A stretch of DNA of 64,000 nucleotides from Micropterix aruncella (Eukaryota; Arthropoda; Insecta; Lepidoptera; Micropterigidae): NCBI GenBank assembly GCA_944548615.1, contig OX155980.1, positions 38,136,381-38,200,380 on the forward strand, given 5' to 3'. How positions within the stretch are numbered: the stretch's first letter is position 1; each line of letters starts with the position of its first letter. Shown piece by piece: positions 47,921-61,368 of the stretch. The position numbers were made by a program, and so were the translations under genes. A model generated the notes under the pieces. The model was not told where the DNA came from, ran no database searches, and was given only the letters and a program-made list of their open reading frames with translations.

Positions 47921-49947
47921 TATTATTAGGCAAGGTGTAGTAGCGTCTTTATAACCTCGAAATCGTTATTTAAAAATCCCACGTAAATATTTTCTTCCCA
48001 GTAAAGTAGACAAGCATTACCTACGTTATTGCATTGTACCTATCATGAATATTTGTCCTTGACCTATTTATTGATTTTCAATGTGGCAAACAGCTGATCG
48101 CTTAAATCGATACGTACGCCTTATTGGTAAGTTTCAGGCATATGCTATTAGAAGATGGCCAAACCCTCCATGAAACCTGTTCATTTAAGCCTTTCCAAAT
48201 GTAACCGCGCATGAGCACAGTATATTAATATGGTTATGTAATAAAGTACGGGTCGCACTTTAGAGCGGGGCGGGAAGAAGTCTTTTAATTTTATTTATTT
48301 TAGTTTATTATTATTTCATCTTTCTTTTTGTTTTTAGGCTGTATGTCAAAACTCTATATGGACATTGCTACTTTCTAGCAAGACAACTGACGGCTTTTGA
48401 ACGGTTTTTTAGTTAATCTGATCCAGACATGCAGTGTGTATACCACGTCCATGAACGCAAATTCGGCAACGACACGTTTGAATGCCGACAATAATGTTAC
48501 ATAATTATACTGTAGCGTGGCGTAGCTGAAGTATACCTCTGCGACTCGATTCGAATAGCTATAAAAAAGCGATCTCATCGCCCCGCTCAACAATGCGATC
48601 AGTACTTCAAACCTGTCGGTGTAGAAACAGATTTTGTCCAGGTAATCCTTAAAGTTGGAAACACTGTTAGCAACACAACGATTATCGCCAGGCTGCTAAT
48701 AAGGTTATTGCCTTGCCTGGGTTGGCAAGGTGTTAAAAAGGCTATGAGCGAGGAGCTTCCGTTGGAGGATTATAGTAGTGGTTTAAATCACAGATCAGCC
48801 CAATTTGGAAAGCGACAGCTCGCTTTTAATACCGACTAGAACAGTCTCCACTTTTCTAGACGACACGATATGAATTGGTTCTTTGGAAACCACAGTAGTG
48901 GTATTCCAACAGCAATCTCGATAATAATTTAAATACTAACTCAGTATATTTACTGGTTACACCATGTTTGCGAATTAAAGTAGCCTAATTATATGGCATG
49001 GCGTTGAACGTTTGTAAAATGATACGGGAAATGTTACCATCTGAACGATGCTACTCATCATTCGAATTCCGCTACGCGAAACATTTCTCAATTTCGTCTG
49101 CATATTTATGACATATGACGAGCTGTTTACTAAACACTGAATCGCTTGCGACGACTTCAGCATTGCTATTGTCAAACAAAACGGCCTTGTCGATGAAAAT
49201 ATACAGAGTCCAATTTTTGTAGTGTGGATGTTGACTGTAATAATAAGTTGACTATAATATGACGAGTTGACTATAATAAGCGATTTCACGGAATCATTAT
49301 CGTTTGCGGTGCAGACTACACCCGTTGGATGAAATGACAGGAATGCAAACTTTATATCGGCTTAATATTAGACAAAGTATAGGAAAAATTAGCGGAAATA
49401 TTTTAAAAAGCATTAAATTGTTGTAATTTGATTGTTCCATTAATATTACTCAAATTCAGACAATCTAAACCTTTTATCGCGTAACCGACACACATGTCAG
49501 AAAACGAATTAAAATAAAACCAATCAGTTGGTTTAACCCGCGCTTCGAAGTTTATGTACCTATAGGAAGAAGAATACATTTTAGAAATTTGTTTAAAAAA
49601 TTTCTTTTGTAAATATTTCGAAACCTTTCGTTTTTTCACAGATTATTTTTTTTTTTGTTTTACTAATTCTCAAAACTATGATATACATCATTTTATTTTT
49701 GTTTTCTTGGTTTTTTTGGCAATTTTTTTTGTATTTTTGGCTTATTATTTAGAGTTATTAGCTTTCTACTAAAACTTGTACATTTGTAAGCAATCAAGCA
49801 AACTTCATTGTAATATTAGAGTCCTGTCCAACCTAGAACGGGCTAGTCCCAGTTGGGTGACAGAATCAAATAAGCAAAAGGTTAAGGTTTTGCCATTCCG
49901 TTCCTCTTATTTTTGTAAGCAAATCAATGTTTTATAGTAATAAACTC

Positions 49948-49976
<29 letters not shown>
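47921..49976. repeat. Array monomer 5, type c (2056 bp)
   Basis: Repeats monomer 4 almost base for base, then switches near its right end to the CCGTTCCTCTTATTTTTG form and a longer AAATAAATAAAT tract, as in monomer 8. Confidence 0.9.
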
Positions 49977-49978
<2 letters not shown>

Positions 49979-50365
49979 TTATTAATCAAGGCGTAGCGTC
50001 TTTATAAACCCGAGATCGTTATTTAAAAATCCCACGTAAATATTTTCTTCCCAGTGGAGTAGATAAGCATTACTTACGTTATTGCATTGTACCTATCATG
50101 AACACTTTCCTTGACCTATTTATTGATTTTCAAAGTGGCAAACAGCTGATCGCTTAAATCGATACGTACGTATTATTGGTAAGTCTCAGGCATATGCTAT
50201 TAGAAGATGGCCAAACCCTCCATGAAACCTGTTGTTTTAAGCCTTTCCAAATGTAACCGCACATGAGCACAATATATTAATATGGTTAAGTAATCAAGTA
50301 CGGGTCGCACTTTAGAGCAGGGCGGGAAGGAGTCTTTTAATTTTATTTATTTTAGTTTATTATTT

Positions 50366-50512
50366 TTATTTTATTTTATTTATTTATTTATTTTAAACAT
50401 AACATGCAGAATTCACAAAATGGTCATACTAAGTAATGGTACGAAGTAAACGACGACCCACATTCAAATGACCATGCTCAGCGCATGCCCAACTAGGCCG
50501 AATATAGCCTGT
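50366..50512 (-). mobile_element. 5'-truncated LINE/SINE 3' end (monomer 6 copy)
   Basis: Same insertion point, ATTATTT duplication and length as at 43923-44069. Confidence 0.78.
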
Positions 50513-51401
50513 ATTATTTCATCTTTTTTTTTGTTTTTAGGCTGTATATCAAAACTCTATAAGGACATTGCTACTTTCTAGCAAGACAACTGACGGCTTT
50601 TCAACGGTTTTTCAGTCAGATTGATCCAGACATGCAGTGTGTATACAACGTCCATGAACGCAAATTCGGCAACGACACGTTTAACTGCCGAAAATAATGT
50701 TACATAATTATACTTCATATATTATTAAGCAAGGCGTAGCATAGCGTAGCTGAAGTATACTTCTGCGACTCGATTCGAATAGCCATAAAAAAGCGATCTC
50801 ATCGCCCCGCTCAACAATGCGATCAGTACTTCAAAACAGTCGGTGTTGAATACAGATTTTGTCCAGGTAATCCTTTAAAAAGTTGAAAACATTGTTAGCA
50901 ACACAACGCTTATCGCCAGGCGGCTAATAAGGTGATTGCCTTGCCTGGGTTGGCAAGGTGATGAAAAGGCTATGAACGAGGAGCTTCCGTTGTTGGCTAT
51001 ATATATTACGAGTTGACTATATATAATAAGCGATTTCACGGAATCATTATTGTTTGCGGTGCAGACTACACCCGTTTTATGAAATGACAAGAATGCAAAC
51101 TTTAAAACAGCTTAATATTAGAAAAAGTATAGGAAACATTAGCGGAAATAATTGAAAAAGCAGTAAATTGTTGCAAATTGATTGTATCATTAATATTACT
51201 CAAATTCAGAAAATCTAAACCTTTTATCGCGTAATCGACATACATGTCAGAAAACGAATTAAAATAAAACAAATCATTTGGTTTAACCCGCACTCCGAAT
51301 TTTATGTACCTATAGGAAAACGTATACATTTTAGAAATTTGTTTTAAAATTGCTTTTGTAAATATTTGTGAATATTTCGTTTTTTCAAAGATTTTTTATT
51401 T

Positions 51402-52013
51402 TTAAGCTATTGCATAGCTTTTATCGCGGGTCTAGTAGGCCAGCGCGGCGACCGAATGAAGAAATTTCGTAATGAAAATTAATTATTTTAAACTGATAAT
51501 TACGTCTAAACGAGTACTGCTTACGATTCGAAAAAAATATATGTTAAACAACAACATTTTCCAAATATTCTTAGCTTTGAATATTTTAGTTTTTGTTTAT
51601 ATTACATAGTGTAATTAATTTGTGAAATGAGGTCTAACCGAAAACAAAAACGAGAATTACGCAAATACTATCTGGCGTATTATTATGAAACCTGCACCAT
51701 TTTAAAGATATTTTAATTATCTATCTTTTTATCTACGATTTTTTTCGAATAGTCAAAGCATAATATCCGGTTTGTTTGCTTTATGGAATAAAATTCGTGC
51801 GCGGCGCTCTATCGGAAGACGTTTTAATTATTCCGAATCGATTCGGAATAATTTCAACGTTTTCCTATAGAGCGCAGTTATCTGATATCAGAAAAAAAAT
51901 TCTTCATACTGCATAAATAAAACAAATAAATAATTATAATTGCATAAGTTGTTAAAAAATGCTACGTAATAGCTTTACCGCGGCAGTCCCCGAGTGCCAC
52001 ACGTATTTTTTTT
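51402..52013 (-). mobile_element. Family M repeat, copy 8 (array main site)
   Basis: Matches copy 7, with private changes such as GCTACGTAATAGC near its right end and CTTTATGGAATAAA. Confidence 0.88.
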
Positions 52014-52694
52014 ATTTTACTAATTTCTCAAAAATATGATATACATCATTCTAGTTTTGTATTCTTGGTTTTTTTGGCAGTTTTTTGTATTTTTGGCTTA
52101 TTAATTAGAGTTATTAGCTTTTTACTAAAACTTGTACATTTGTAAGCAATCAAGCAAACTTGATTGTAATATTAGAGTCCTGTCCAACCTAGAACGAGCT
52201 AGTCCCAGTTGGGTGACAGAATCAAATAAGCAAAAGGTTAAGGTTTTGCCATTCGGTTCCTGTTATTTTTGTAAGCAAATCAATTTTTTTATTTTAATTA
52301 ATTCCTAAATAAATAAATAAATATTATTAGGCAAGGTGTAGCGTCTTTATAAACCCGAAATCGTTATTTAAAAATCCCACGTAAATATTTTCTTCCCAGT
52401 AAAGTAGACAAGCATTACCTACGTTATTGCATTGTACCTATCATGAATATTTGTCCTTGACCTATTTATTGATTTTCAATGTGGCAAACAGCTGATCGCT
52501 TAAATCGATACGTACGCCTTATTGGTAAGTTTCAGGCATATGCTATTAGAAGATGGCCAAACCCTCCATGAAACCTGTTGATTTAAGCCTTTCCAAATGT
52601 AACCGCGCATGAGCACAGTATATTAATACGGTTATGTAATAAAGTACGGGTCGCACTTTAGAGTGGGGCGGGAAGAAGTCTTTTAATTTTATTT

Positions 52695-53309
52695 TTAAGC
52701 TATTGCATAGCTTTTATCGCGGGCCTGGCCAGCGCGGCGACCGAATGAAGAAATTTCTTAACGAAAATTAATGATTTTAAACTGATAATTACGTCTAAAC
52801 GAGTAATGCTTACGATTCGAAAAAAATACATGTTAAACAAGAATATTTTTCTAATATTCTTAGCTTTGAATATTTTAGATTTTGTTTATATTACATAGTG
52901 TAATTAATTTTTTAAATTCGGTCTAACCGAACACAAAAACGACTACTACGCAAATACTATCTGGCATATTATTATGAAACCTGCACCATTTTAAAGATAA
53001 TTTAATTATCTATCTTTTTATCTACATTTTTTTTCGAAAAATCCGTTTTTTTTGCTTTATTGAATAAAAAATTCGTTCACGGCACCTTATCGGAAGACGT
53101 TTAAATTATTACGAATCATTTGCTTTCGCAGCCGCAAATGATTCGGAATAATTTCAACGTTTTCAGATAGAGCGCAGTTATCTGATATCAGAAAAAAATT
53201 CTTCATACTGCATAAATAAAATAGATAAATAATTATAATTGCATAAGTTGTTAAAAAATGCTATGCAATAGCTTTACCGCGGCAGTCCCCGAGTGCCACA
53301 CGTATTTTT
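52695..53309 (-). mobile_element. Family M repeat, copy 9 (second array site)
   Basis: A different subtype from the main-site copies: the central hairpin keeps the CATTTGC...GCAAATG arms. Other monomers show the empty site AATTTTATTTATTTTAG. Comparison leaves TTT on both sides of an element running from TTAAGCTATTGC to CACACGTATT. Confidence 0.9.
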
Positions 53310-54186
53310 ATTTTAGTTTATTATTATTTCATCTTTCTTTTTGTTTTTAGGCTGTATGTCAAAACTCTATATGGACATTGCTACTTTCTAGCAAGACAAC
53401 TGACGGCTTTTGAACGGTTTTTTAGTCAATCTGATCCAGACATGCAGTGTGTATACCACGTCCATGAACGCAAATTCGGCAACGACACGTTTGAATGCCG
53501 ACAATAATGTTACATAATTATACTGTAGCGTGGCGTAGCTGAAGTATACCTCTGCGACTCGATTCGAATAGCTATAAAAAAGCGATCTCATCGCCCCGCT
53601 CAACAATGCGATCAGTACTTCAAACCTGTCGGTGTAGAAACAGATTTTGTCCAGGTAATCCTTAAAGTTGGAAACACTGTTAGCAACACAACGATTATCG
53701 CCAGGCTGCTAATAAGGTGATTGCCTTGCCTGGGTTGGCAAGGTGTTGAAAAGGCTATGAACGAGGAGCTTCCGTTGTTGGCTATATATATTACGAGTTG
53801 ACTATATATAATAAGCGATTTCACGGAATCATTATTGTTTGCGGTGCAGACTACACCCGTTTTATGAAATGACAAGAATGCAAACTTTAAAACAGCTTAA
53901 TATTTGAAAAAGTATAGGAAACATTAGCGGAAATAATTGAAAAAGCAGTAAATTGTTGCAAATTGATTGTATCATTAATATTACTCAAATTCAGAAAATC
54001 TAAACCTTTTATCGCGTAATCGACATACATGTCAGAAAACGAATTAAAATAAAACCAATCATTTGGTTTAACCCGCACTCCGAATTTTATGTACCTATAG
54101 GAAAACGTATACATTTTAGAAATTTGTTTTAAAATTGCTTTTGTAAATATTTGTGAATATTTCGTTTTTTCAAAGATTTTTTATTT

Positions 54187-54795
54187 TTAAGCTATTGCAT
54201 AGCTTTTATCGCGGGTCTAGGCCAGCGCGGCGACCGAATGAAGAAATTTCTTAATGAAAATTAATTATTTTAAACTGATAATTACGTCTAAACGAGTACT
54301 GCTTACGATTCGAAAAAAATATATGTTAAACAAGAACATTTTCCAAATATTCTTAGCTTTGAATATTTTAGTTTTTGTTTATATTACATAGTGTAATTAA
54401 TTTGTGAAATGAGGTCTAACCGAAAACAAAAACGAGAATTACGCAAATACTATCTGGCGTATTATTATGAAATCTGCATCATTTTAAAGATATTTTAATT
54501 ATCTATCTTTTTATCTACGATTTTTTTCGAATAGTCAAAGAATAATATCCGGTTTGTTTGCTTTATCGAATAAAATTCGTGCGCGGCGCTCTATCGGAAG
54601 ACGTTTAAATTATTCCGAATCGATTCGGAATAATTTCAACGTTTTCCGATAGAGCGCAGTTATCTGATATCAGAAAAAAAATTCTTCATACTGCATAAAT
54701 AAAACAAATAAATAATTCTAATTGCATAAATTGTTAAAAAATGCTATGCAATAGCTTTACCGCGGCAGTCCCCGAGTGCCACACGTATTTTTTTT
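54187..54795 (-). mobile_element. Family M repeat, copy 10 (array main site)
   Basis: Main-site copy with the shortened hairpin. Lacks the extra TAG of copies 7 and 8, and carries GAAATCTGCATCATT. Confidence 0.88.
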
Positions 54796-55102
54796 ATTTT
54801 ACTAATTTCTCAAAAATATGATATACATCATTCTATTTATGTATTCTTGGTTTTTTTGGCAGTTGTTTGTATTTTTGGCTTATTATTTAGAGTTATTAGA
54901 TTTTTACTAAAACTTGTACATTTGTAAGCAATCAAGCAAACTTGATTGTAATATTAGAGTCCTGTCCAACCTAGAACGAGCTAGTCCCAGTTGGGTGACA
55001 GAATCAAATAAGCAAAAGGTTAAGGTTTTGCCATTCGGTTCCTGTTATTTTTGTAAGCAAATCAATTTTTTATTTTAATTAATTCCTAAATAAATAAATA
55101 AA

Positions 55103-57129
55103 TATTATTAAGCAAGGTGTAGCGTCTTTATAAACCCGAAATCGTTATTTAAAAATCCCACGTAAACATTTTCTTCCCAGTAAAGTAGATAAGCATTACC
55201 TACGTTATTGCATTGTACCTATCATGAATATTTGTCCTTGACCTATTTATTGATTTTCAATGTGGCAAACAGCTGATCGCTTAAATCGATACGTACGCCT
55301 TATTGGTAAGTTTCAGGCATATGCTATTAGAAGATGGCCAAACCCTCCATGAAACATGTTGATTTAAGCCTTTCCAAATGTAACCGCGCATGAGCACAGT
55401 ATATTAATATGGTTATGTAATAAAGTACGGGTCGCACTTTAGAGCGGGGCGGGAAGAAGTCTTTTAATTTTATTTATTTTAGTTTATTATTATTTCATCT
55501 TTCTTTTTGTTTTTAGGCTGTATGTCAAAACTCTATAAGGAAATTGCTACTTTCTAGCAAGACAACTGACGGCTTTTGAACGGTTTTTTAGTCAATCTGA
55601 TCCAGACATGCAGTGTGTATACCACGTCCATGAACGCAAATTCGGCACCGACACGTTTGAATGCCGACAATAATGTTACATATTTATACTGTAGCGTGGC
55701 GTAGCTGAAGTATATATACCTCTGCGACTCGATTCGAAAAGCTATAAAAAAGCGATCTCATCGCCCCGCTCAACAATGCGATCAGTACTTCAAACCTGTC
55801 GGTGTAGAAAACAGATTTTGTCCAGGTAATCCTTAAAGTTGGAAACACTGTTAGCAACACAACGATTATCGCCAGGCTGCTAATAAGGTTATTGCCTTGC
55901 CTGGGTTGGCAAGGTGTTAAAAAGGCTATGAGCGAGGAGCTTCCGTTGGAGGATTATAGTAGTGGATTAAATCACAGATCAGCCCAATTTGGAAAGCGAC
56001 AGCTCGCTTTTAATACCGACTAGAACAGTCTCCACTTTTCTAGACGACACGATATGAATTGGTTCTTTGGAAACCACAGTAGTGGTATTCCAACAGCAAT
56101 CTCGATAATAATTTAAATACTAACTCAGTATATTTACTGGTTACACCATGTTTGCGAATTAAAGTAGCCTAATTATATGGCATGGCGTTGAACGTTTGTA
56201 AAATGATACGGGAAAGGTTACCATCTTAACGATGCTACTCATCATTCGAATTCCGCTACGCGAAACATTTCTCAATTTCGTCTGCATATTTATGACATAT
56301 GACGAGCTGTTTACTAAACACTGAATCGCTTGCGACGACTTCAGCATTGCTATTGTCAAACAAAACGGCCTTGTCGATGAAAATATACAGAGTCCAATTT
56401 TTGTAGTGTGGATGTTGACTGTAATAATAAGTTGACTATAATATGACGAGTTGACTATAATAAGCGATTTCACGGAATCATTATCGTTTGCGGTGCAGAC
56501 TACACCCGTTGGATGAAATGACAGGAATGCAAACTTTATATCGGCTTAATATTAGACAAAGTATAGGAAAAATTAGCGGAAATATTTTAAAATGCAGTAA
56601 ATTGTTGTAAATTGATTGTTCCATTAATATTACTCAAATTCAGAAAATCTAAACCTTTTATCGCGTAACCGACACACATGTCAGAAAACGAATTAAAATA
56701 AAACCAATCAGTTGGTTTAACCCGCGCTTCGAAGTTTATGTACCTATAGGAAGAAGAATACATTTTAGAAATTTGTTTTAAAATTTCTTTTGTAAATATT
56801 TCGAAACCTTTCGTTTTTTCACAGGTTATTTTTTTTTTGTTTTACTAATTCTCAAAACTATGATATACATCATTTTATTTTTGTTTTCTTGGTTTTTTTG
56901 GCAATTTTTTTTGTATTTTTGGCTTATTATTTAGAGTTATTAGCTTTCTACTAAAACTTGTACATTTGTAAGCAATCAAGCAAACTTCATTGTAATATTA
57001 GAGTCCTGTCCAACCTAGAACGGGCTAGTCCCAGTTGGGTGACAGAATCAAATAAGCAAAAGGTTAAGGTTTTGCCATTCCGTTCCTCTTATTTTTGTAA
57101 GCAAATCAATGTTTTATAGTAATAAACTC

Positions 57130-57158
<29 letters not shown>
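55103..57158. repeat. Array monomer 8, type c (2056 bp)
   Basis: Third unit of the first higher-order repeat. No M copy; full internal segment present. Confidence 0.92.
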
Positions 57159-57160
<2 letters not shown>

Positions 57161-57547
57161 TTATTAATCAAGGCGTAGCGTCTTTATAAACCCGAGATCG
57201 TTATTTAAAAATCCCACGTAAATATTTTCTTCCCAGTGGAGTAGATAAGCATTACTTACGTTATTGCATTGTACCTATCATGAACACTTTCCTTGACCTA
57301 TTTATTGATTTTCAAAGTGGCAAACAGCTGATCGCTTAAATCGATACGTACGTATTATTGGTAAGTCTCAGGCATATGCTATTAGAAGATGGCCAAACCC
57401 TCCATGAAACCTGTTGTTTTAAGCCTTTCCAAATGTAACCGCACATGAGCACAATATATTAATATGGTTAAGTAATCAAGTACGGGTCGCACTTTAGAGC
57501 GGGGCGGGAAGGAGTCTTTTAATTTTATTTATTTTAGTTTATTATTT

Positions 57548-57694
57548 TTATTTTATTTTATTTATTTATTTATTTTAAACATAACATGCAGAATTCACAA
57601 AATGGTCATACTAAGTAATGGTACGAAGTAAACGACGACCCACATTCAAATGACCATGCTCAGCGCATGCCCAACTAGGCCGAATATAGCCTGT
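57548..57694 (-). mobile_element. 5'-truncated LINE/SINE 3' end (monomer 9 copy)
   Basis: Identical position and duplication as in monomers 3 and 6. Confidence 0.78.
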
Positions 57695-58583
57695 ATTATT
57701 TCATCTTTTTTTTTGTTTTTAGGCTGTATATCAAAACTCTATAAGGACATTGCTACTTTCTAGCAAGACAACTGACGGCTTTTCAACGGTTTTTCAGTCA
57801 GATTGATCCAGACATGCAGTGTGTATACAACGTCCATGAACGCAAATTCGGCAACGACACGTTTAACTGCCGAAAATAATGTTACATAATTATACTTCAT
57901 ATATTATTAAGCAAGGCGTAGCATAGCGTAGCTGAAGTATACTTCTGCGACTCGATTCGAATAGCCATAAAAAAGCGATCTCATCGCCCCGCTCAACAAT
58001 GCGATCAGTACTTCAAAACAGTCGGTGTTGAATACAGATTTTGTCCAGGTAATCCTTTAAAAAGTTGAAAACATTGTTAGCAACACAACGCTTATCGCCA
58101 GGCGGCTAATAAGGTGATTGCCTTGCCTGGGTTGGCAAGGTGATGAAAAGGCTATGAACGAGGAGCTTCCGTTGTTGGCTATATATATTACGAGTTGACT
58201 ATATATAATAAGCGATTTCACGGAATCATTATTGTTTGCGGTGCAGACTACACCCGTTTTATGAAATGACAAGAATACAAACTTTAAAACAGCTTAATAT
58301 TAGAAAAAGTATAGGAAACATTAGCGGAAATAATTGAAAAAGCAGTAAATTGTTGCAAATTGATTGTATCATTAATATTACTCAAATTCAGAAAATCTAA
58401 ACCTTTTATCGCGTAATCGACATACATGTCAGAAAACGAATTAAAATAAAACAAATCATTTGGTTTAACCCGCACTCCGAATTTTATGTACCTATAGGAA
58501 AACGTATACATTTTAGAAATTTGTTTTAAAATTGCTTTTGTAAATATTTGTGAATATTTCGTTTTTTCAAAGATTTTTTATTT

Positions 58584-59195
58584 TTAAGCTATTGCATAGC
58601 TTTTATCGCGGGTCTAGTAGGCCAGCGCGGCGACCGAATGAAGAAATTTCGTAATGAAAATTAATTATTTTAAACTGATAATTACGTCTAAACGAGTACT
58701 GCTTACGATTCGAAAAAAATATATGTTAAACAACAACATTTTCCAAATATTCTTAGCTTTGAATATTTTAGTTTTTGTTTATATTACATAGTGTAATTAA
58801 TTTGTGAAATGAGGTCTAACCGAAAACAAAAACGAGAATTACGCAAATACTATCTGGCGTATTATTATGAAACCTGCACCATTTTAAAGATATTTTAATT
58901 ATCTATCTTTTTATCTACGATTTTTTTCGAATAGTCAAAGCATAATATCCGGTTTGTTTGCTTTATGGAATAAAATTCGTGCGCGGCGCTCTATCGGAAG
59001 ACGTTTTAATTATTCCGAATCGATTCGGAATAATTTCAACGTTTTCCTATAGAGCGCAGTTATCTGATATCAGAAAAAAAATTCTTCATACTGCATAAAT
59101 AAAACAAATAAATAATTATAATTGCATAAGTTGTTAAAAAATGCTACGCAATAGCTTTACCGCGGCAGTCCCCGAGTGCCACACGTATTTTTTTT
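58584..59195 (-). mobile_element. Family M repeat, copy 11 (array main site)
   Basis: Counterpart of copy 8, 7182 bp away. Differs for example by GCTACGCAATAGC instead of GCTACGTAATAGC. Confidence 0.88.
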
Positions 59196-59876
59196 ATTTT
59201 ACTAATTTCTCAAAAATATGATATACATCATTCTAGTTTTGTATTCTTGGTTTTTTTGGCAGTTTTTTGTATTTTTGGCTTATTAATTAGAGTTATTAGC
59301 TTTTTACTAAAACTTGTACATTTGTAAGCAATCAAGCAAACTTGATTGTAATATTAGAGTCCTGTCCAACCTAGAACGAGCTAGTCCCAGTTGGGTGACA
59401 GAATCAAATAAGCAAAAGGTTAAGGTTTTGCCATTCGGTTCCTGTTATTTTTGTAAGGAAATAAATTTTTTTATTTTAATTAATTCCTAAATAAATAAAT
59501 AAATATTATTAGGCAAGGTGTAGCGTCTTTATAAACCCGAAATCGTTATTTAAAAATCCCACGTAAATATTTTCTTCCCAGTAAAGTAGACAAGCATTAC
59601 CTACGTTATTGCATTGTACCTATCATGAATATTTGTCCTTGACCTATTTATTGATTTTCAATGTGGCAAACAGCTGATCGCTTAAATCGATACGTACGCC
59701 TTATTGGTAAGTTTCAGGCATATGCTATTAGAAGATGGCCAAACCCTCCATGAAACCTGTTGATTTAAGCCTTTCCAAATGTAACCGCGCATGAGCACAG
59801 TATATTAATACGGTTATGTAATAAAGTACGGGTCGCACTTTAGAGTGGGGCGGGAAGAAGTCTTTTAATTTTATTT

Positions 59877-60491
59877 TTAAGCTATTGCATAGCTTTTATC
59901 GCGGGCCTGGCCAGCGCGGCGACCGAATGAAGAAATTTCTTAACGAAAATTAATGATTTTAAACTGATAATTACGTCTAAACGAGTAATGCTTACGATTC
60001 GAAAAAAATACATGTTAAACAAGAATATTTTCCTAATATTCTTAGCTTTGAATATTTTAGATTTTGTTTATATTACATAGTGTAATTAATTTTTTAAATT
60101 CGGTCTAACCGAACACAAAAACGACTACTACGCAAATACTATCTGGCATATTATTATGAAACCTGCACCATTTTAAAGATAATTTAATTATCTATCTTTT
60201 TATCTACAATTTTTTTCGAAAAATCCGTTTTTTTTGCTTTATTGAATAAAAAATTCGTTCACGGCACCTTATCGGAAGACGTTTAAATTATTACGAATCA
60301 TTTGCTTTCGCAGCCGCAAATGATTCGGAATAATTTCAACGTTTTCCGATAGAGCGCAGTTATCTGATATCAGAAAAAAATTCTTCATACTGCATAAATA
60401 AAATAGATAAATAATTATAATTGCATAATTTGTTAAAAAATGCTATGCAATAGCTTTACCGCGGCAGTCCCCGAGTGCCACATGTATTTTT
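59877..60491 (-). mobile_element. Family M repeat, copy 12 (second array site)
   Basis: Counterpart of copy 9 with the same flanks. Private differences include CCACATGTATTTT at the right end and GCATAATTTG. Confidence 0.88.
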
Positions 60492-61368
60492 ATTTTAGTT
60501 TATTATTATTTCATCTTTCTTTTTGTTTTTAGGCTGTATGTCAAAACTCTATATGGACATTGCTACTTTCTAGCAAGACAACTGACGGCTTTTGAACGGT
60601 TTTTTAGTCAATCTGATCCAGACATGCAGTGTGTATACCACGTCCATGAACGCAAATTCGGCAACGACACGTTTGAATGCCGACAATAATGTTACATAAT
60701 TATACTGTAGCGTGGCGTAGCTGAAGTATACCTCTGCGACTCGATTCGAATAGCTATAAAAAAGCGATCTCATCGCCCCGCTCAACAATGCGATCAGTAC
60801 TTCAAACCTGTCGGTGTAGAAACAGATTTTGTCCAGGTAATCCTTAAAGTTGGAAACACTGTTAGCAACACAACGATTATCGCCAGGCTGCTAATAAGGT
60901 GATTGCCTTGCCTGGGTTGGCAAGGTGTTGAAAAGGCTATGAACGAGGAGCTTCCGTTGTTGGCTATATATATTACGAGTTGACTATATATAATAAGCGA
61001 TTTCACGGAATCATTATTGTTTGCGGTGCAGACTACACCCGTTTTATGAAATGACAAGAATGCAAACTTTAAAACAGCTTAATATTTGAAAAAGTATAGG
61101 AAACATTAGCGGAAATAATTGAAAAAGCAGTAAATTGTTGCAAATTGATTGTATCATTAATATTACTCAAATTCAGAAAATCTAAACCTTTTATCGCGTA
61201 ATCGACATACATGTCAGAAAACGAATTAAAATAAAACCAATCATTTGGTTTAACCCGCACTCCGAATTTTATGTACCTATAGGAAAACGTATACATTTTA
61301 GAAATTTGTTTTAAAATTGCTTTTGTAAATATTTGTGAATATTTCGTTTTTTCAAAGATTTTTTATTT

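Larger units (their letters stand above)
49977..52321. repeat. Array monomer 6, type a (2345 bp)
   Basis: First unit of the first 7182-bp higher-order repeat. Matches monomer 3 (offset about 6444) and monomer 9 (offset 7182), including the 147-bp insertion at 50366-50512 and an M copy. Confidence 0.92.
52322..55102. repeat. Array monomer 7, type b (2781 bp), with two M insertions
   Basis: Second unit of the higher-order repeat. Contains M at a private site (52695-53309) and at the main site (54187-54795), plus the internal deletion joining CTTCCGTTG to TTGGCTATATATATTACGAG. It lacks the 147-bp insertion. Confidence 0.92.
57159..59503. repeat. Array monomer 9, type a (2345 bp)
   Basis: Starts the second 7182-bp higher-order repeat. 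Same structure as monomer 6, with the 147-bp insertion and one M copy. Confidence 0.92.
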
